A stretch of DNA of 64,000 nt from Acidimicrobiales bacterium (GTDB lineage: Bacteria; Actinomycetota; Acidimicrobiia; Acidimicrobiales; Poriferisodalaceae): the NCBI GenBank assembly GCA_030743005.1, contig JASLTG010000014.1, positions 16,677 through 80,676 of the forward strand. Reading direction: 5' to 3'. This document shows, piece after piece, positions 61,180 through 64,000 of this stretch (position 1 is its first letter; every line of letters begins with the position of its first letter). Made by a program: the position numbers and the translations under genes. The notes beneath the pieces were generated by a model that searched no databases, was not told the origin of the DNA, and saw nothing but the letters and a program-made list of their open reading frames with translations.

Positions 61180-63297
61180 GTGTCTTTGAAAACATCCATC
61201 GCAGCTGCACTGCTATCAGCGACTCTCGCGTCGGCATGCGGCGCCTCTGATGCCAAACCGACTGATGGCCAAGAACTAAGTTCCGGAACGTCATCTGAAG
61301 TTCCTGAATCCAGTTCGCCCTCTACGCAACCGACGACTGATGTCGCTTTTACTTACGAAGGTGAAATAGCCGCTCCTGAGATTCCAAATGCTCTCGATTG
61401 GTTCAATGTCGAACGACCGCTGTCTCTAGTTTCAGACCTTCGAGGGAAGATAGTTATCCTCGATTTTTGGACGCAAGGTTGCATCAACTGCTTACACGTA
61501 ATCCCCGACTTACATCGACTCGAAGATGAATACCCAGACTCGCTCGTAGTCATAGGCGTGCACTGGGCCAAATTTGATCATGAAAGGACAAGTGGCGCAG
61601 TACAACAAGCGGTGCAGCGCCTAGGTATCCGACACCCTGTCGTAAACGATGATTACGAATACCTCCGTCGTTCCTATCGCGTTCGAGCGTGGCCAACCCT
61701 TGTGCTAATCGATCCGCTAGGGCGAGTTGTAGGCAGCCATGCCGGTGAAGGTATCTACCCTCTTTTCCAACCGGTAATAGATCAAATGGCCCGCGAATAT
61801 GGCACGGCAGGCCTTATTGATGTTCGCCCGCTGGACACGATCGTTGCGAGTGGTGATCCCATCCCAACCGTACTTAGCTTCCCAGGCAAGGTACTTGCCG
61901 ACCGATCGTCAAACCGTCTTTTCATAGCTGATTCGGGACATCACCGTGTGCTCATCGCTGACCTTGGAGGAGAAATTTCGGGGGTCATCGGAGGTGGAGT
62001 TTCTGGCTATGTGGATGGTGCCTGGCCCGATGCCAAATTCAAACAACCACAAGGGCTGACACTCTCAGCCAACGGGCGATATTTATATGTTGCCGACCGC
62101 GGTAACCACTTAATAAGAGTCATCGATTTATCAAAAAAAACTGTGGACACCTTGGCGGGTACCGGGCAGCCAACACACCGAATCGAGGCTGGACCTCCTT
62201 TATCGACTCCTCTCGCCTCACCTTGGGACGTAGAAAGGGTCGGGGAACAGATCTTTGTTGCGGGAGCAGGGCGACATCAGATATGGGTTATTGACCTATC
62301 AGGGAACGGGGAGAGTGCTAGTTGGATCGACGTTTTCGCCGGCACTGGAGCAGAAGGTCTCGACGACGGGTATCGAATGTCGGCCACGCTGTCTCAGCCT
62401 TCGGGCCTCGCTGTTGATGGCGCGACTCTTTGGTTTACTGACCCTGAGGCAAGCGCTGTCCGTTCAATAGATCTGGGAGATAGTGGCGAATTAAATACCC
62501 TCATCGGGAGTGGACTATTTGCATGGGGTGACTCAACTGGGGATCGTCAATCCACCCAGTTGCAGCATGCAATCGGTATCGAAGTCGTCAACGGCGAGCT
62601 CTATGTCGCTGATACCTACAATCACCGAATAAAGATCATTGAATCCCAAACAGGTAATTCTGAATTGGTGGTAGGAAACGGTTTACCTGGATTAGCAGAT
62701 GGGGCCGGCGAAGTTGCTCAGCTAGCGGAACCAAGTGGACTAAGTGCAGCTGGCCAAGTCATCTACATAGCGGATACCAACAATCACCAGATCCGTACCC
62801 TCGACACCAGATCAGGGCAGCTCGAGACTCTCGAGATGACAAATCAACAAGCCGCAATCCTGCTTGAGCGCAGCGCCTCAGATGAAATAGTGACCTTCCC
62901 ACAAACCTCGGTTGCTCCAGGAAAAGTTCAGCTACTAGCGGATCTCTTGGTGCCAACGGGTTACGAATTTAACGAAGAGGGGACGTTCCTCTTGGAGGTT
63001 CGAATCAAGAATGCAGACAGTTCGCGGGTAGTGGGAAGAAATTCCTACGAGGCCCAAGGTCCTCAAATGCCTCAGGTATTCGAATTACTCATCGGACAAG
63101 AGCAAAATCTGCGTGTGGAAGCCGATGCCACCGTTTTCTATTGCCCAGCCCAAGACGCCACTTTTTGTTTATTGCGTCACATCACCATGGAGGTGCCGCT
63201 CGTAGTGAGCGACACCGGTGAAGACAAGATCACCTTCAGACATCTCCTCCCTAATTCAGAAGAGATCGACCGGAGCCTCGAAGGCATAAATGATTAG
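61180..63297 (+). CDS. Lipoprotein with thioredoxin-like and NHL-repeat domains (NHLRC2-like)
   Basis: A 705-residue exported protein. The signal peptide ends in a lipobox LASAC (Cys20), followed by a Ser/Thr-rich linker, so it is a lipoprotein on the outer face of the membrane. A thioredoxin-like domain follows (FWTQGCINCLHVIPDL with CxNC), then about six NHL beta-propeller blades (repeats such as LYVADRGNHLIRVIDL and LYVADTYNHRIKIIE), and a C-terminal beta domain with a Cys pair (FYCPAQDATFCLL). The layout matches NHLRC2, a protein of unclear role. GTG start with GGTGAAG upstream. Confidence 0.88.
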   Translation: MSLKTSIAAALLSATLASACGASDAKPTDGQELSSGTSSEVPESSSPSTQPTTDVAFTYEGEIAAPEIPNALDWFNVERPLSLVSDLRGKIVILDFWTQGCINCLHVIPDLHRLEDEYPDSLVVIGVHWAKFDHERTSGAVQQAVQRLGIRHPVVNDDYEYLRRSYRVRAWPTLVLIDPLGRVVGSHAGEGIYPLFQPVIDQMAREYGTAGLIDVRPLDTIVASGDPIPTVLSFPGKVLADRSSNRLFIADSGHHRVLIADLGGEISGVIGGGVSGYVDGAWPDAKFKQPQGLTLSANGRYLYVADRGNHLIRVIDLSKKTVDTLAGTGQPTHRIEAGPPLSTPLASPWDVERVGEQIFVAGAGRHQIWVIDLSGNGESASWIDVFAGTGAEGLDDGYRMSATLSQPSGLAVDGATLWFTDPEASAVRSIDLGDSGELNTLIGSGLFAWGDSTGDRQSTQLQHAIGIEVVNGELYVADTYNHRIKIIESQTGNSELVVGNGLPGLADGAGEVAQLAEPSGLSAAGQVIYIADTNNHQIRTLDTRSGQLETLEMTNQQAAILLERSASDEIVTFPQTSVAPGKVQLLADLLVPTGYEFNEEGTFLLEVRIKNADSSRVVGRNSYEAQGPQMPQVFELLIGQEQNLRVEADATVFYCPAQDATFCLLRHITMEVPLVVSDTGEDKITFRHLLPNSEEIDRSLEGIND

Positions 63298-64000
63298 ACA
63301 GATCGCGAGGACGTGCCTTGTGGTGGTAACGGTCACCCTTGTTGGCGTGACTGCGCAAGGAACCCAAACCTTGTCTGCTGACACGCCTCTTGGAACCGTA
63401 AGTCCGGACTCGACCATCGTTGGAGTGATCGACGGGCCAGGTGGTATCGGATACTGGGTGGTTTCTGCTGACGGATCCGTTGAAGTAGTAGGAACCAACA
63501 TTGTTCCTCCGTTAGGGGCAAGCGAGCCGCTGACGGACAAGGTTCGTATCGCGTACGAAGGGGCCCCTGGGGCGTTGGGGATCTGGCTCCAACTTGTAGA
63601 TGGGACGAAGGTGGCAATTGGAGACCCAGGACCCAGAATCTTTAATGGCTATGAACGCCCAACGGGATGGCTATCAGGGCTCGCGGTCAAACAGCTGATG
63701 CGTGGCCGATGGATAGACGACATCGATCGAGGGTGTGTAGATGAACTGCCCAGAGCGGTAAGAATTGGTCAACTTCTTTTGCCGACCATGACTGAAGCCC
63801 AGTTCGGTGCTGCGGTTCAAGAAGTGCGTGACCATCAGATCGCGGGCATCCTGCTTTCAGGAGGGGCCACTCCCTGGATTGCCAGGAGGGTCGACGAGCT
63901 TCAAGATTTCGCGGACAGGATCCCGTTATTGATGGCCGCTGACGAGGAAGGCGGCAGAGTTCAACGCCTGCACCACGTGTTACCTGACCTACCAAGCGCT
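63290..64000 (+). CDS. Glycoside hydrolase family 3 (NagZ-like) protein, 3' end cut off
   Basis: The frame starts at ATG 63290, overlaps the lipoprotein stop by eight bases, and is open to the window end (237 codons). A signal peptide or anchor (CLVVVTVTLVGVTAQG) leads to a region of about 110 residues with GIGYWVVSADGSVEVVG, similar to short repeats in actinobacterial surface proteins. Then the N-terminal GH3 block begins: RIGQLLLPTMTEAQFG, GILLSGGATPW and LLMAADEEGGRVQRL. This fits beta-N-acetylhexosaminidases acting on cell-wall muropeptides. The catalytic part lies beyond the window. Confidence 0.8.
   Translation, partial: MIRQIARTCLVVVTVTLVGVTAQGTQTLSADTPLGTVSPDSTIVGVIDGPGGIGYWVVSADGSVEVVGTNIVPPLGASEPLTDKVRIAYEGAPGALGIWLQLVDGTKVAIGDPGPRIFNGYERPTGWLSGLAVKQLMRGRWIDDIDRGCVDELPRAVRIGQLLLPTMTEAQFGAAVQEVRDHQIAGILLSGGATPWIARRVDELQDFADRIPLLMAADEEGGRVQRLHHVLPDLPSA

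Noticed and set aside
1..64000. TGA reassigned to Trp or Cys in this genome
   Set aside because: TGA ends many genes at their expected length, including several that overlap the next start as ATGA or GTGA.
1..64000. CRISPR arrays, insertion sequences, prophage, rRNA or tRNA genes
   Set aside because: No spaced direct repeats, transposase or phage-like proteins, and no rRNA or cloverleaf-like sequence were noticed in the short intergenic gaps.
1..64000. Selenocysteine machinery inside the window
   Set aside because: No protein resembles SelA, SelB or SelD and no long tRNA-Sec-like structure was seen; its presence elsewhere cannot be judged.

Overview
The window reads as a chromosomal segment of a marine-type actinobacterium, probably class Acidimicrobiia. 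This placement is an inference. It rests on mycothiol-style maleylpyruvate isomerase/DinB-fold proteins (11201, 37197), many acyl-CoA catabolic enzymes, NIPSNAP-like small proteins, base composition that looks near 50 percent G+C by eye, and very common leaderless start sites. No rRNA, tRNA, CRISPR array, transposase or phage gene was seen. Coding density is very high and no gene-free stretch exceeds about 300 bases.

Layout. 1-8.7 kb: truncated VOC protein, Baeyer-Villiger monooxygenase, nitroreductase, cold shock protein, YibE/F membrane protein and small barrel-type or hypothetical proteins. 8.8-14.4 kb: a two-domain CoA-transferase followed by a mycothiol-type isomerase and a cupin, then a class III aminotransferase and two small hypothetical genes. 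14.5-20.2 kb: a quinone-oxidoreductase-like gene, then a tight five-gene minus-strand operon (19335-20219 back to 15493): hydroxyisobutyrate-type dehydrogenase, acyl-CoA dehydrogenase, linalool dehydratase/isomerase (LDI)-like enzyme, phosphotriesterase-like hydrolase and a FlK-type thioesterase. 20.3-25.2 kb: a PhyH dioxygenase + HAPMO-type monooxygenase pair, threonine aldolase and TauD-type dioxygenase. 25.2-28.5 kb: carboxyltransferase and D-aminoacylase-like amidohydrolase. 28.6 kb: infA. 29.9-35.1 kb: CoA-transferase, enoyl-CoA hydratases and acyl-CoA dehydrogenase. 35.2-52.7 kb: assorted hydrolases, dioxygenase, VOC proteins, MFS transporter, sulfatase, SDR, cation antiporter, IlvD/Edd dehydratase, amidohydrolase, CobW GTPase and aminotransferase. 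52.8-64 kb: a long plus-strand gene train: a second two-domain CoA-transferase, CinA-type protein, luciferase-like monooxygenase, DMSO-reductase-family molybdoenzyme, DUF6457, MetY, CoA-binding protein, thioredoxin/NHL lipoprotein and a truncated GH3 enzyme.

The strongest observation is at 17658-17660. The LDI-like gene is interrupted by one in-frame TGA that falls where the second catalytic cysteine of LDI (Cys180 in the Castellaniella enzyme) should be, nine residues after the first cysteine. The frame continues open for about 275 further codons in good family sequence. Directly downstream is a hairpin whose GGUCU loop starts 19 bases after the TGA, the same distance and loop sequence as in the E. 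coli fdhF SECIS element as I recall it. This fits a selenocysteine-containing LDI-like enzyme. A point mutation or sequencing error is the main alternative. No Sec-insertion genes are in the window.

Two other themes stand out. There are two paralogous tandem CoA-transferases whose N-terminal domain has Trp in place of the catalytic Asp while the C-terminal domain keeps it. There is also a -10-like TANNNT box exactly six bases before the start codon in thirteen genes, pointing to widespread leaderless transcription.
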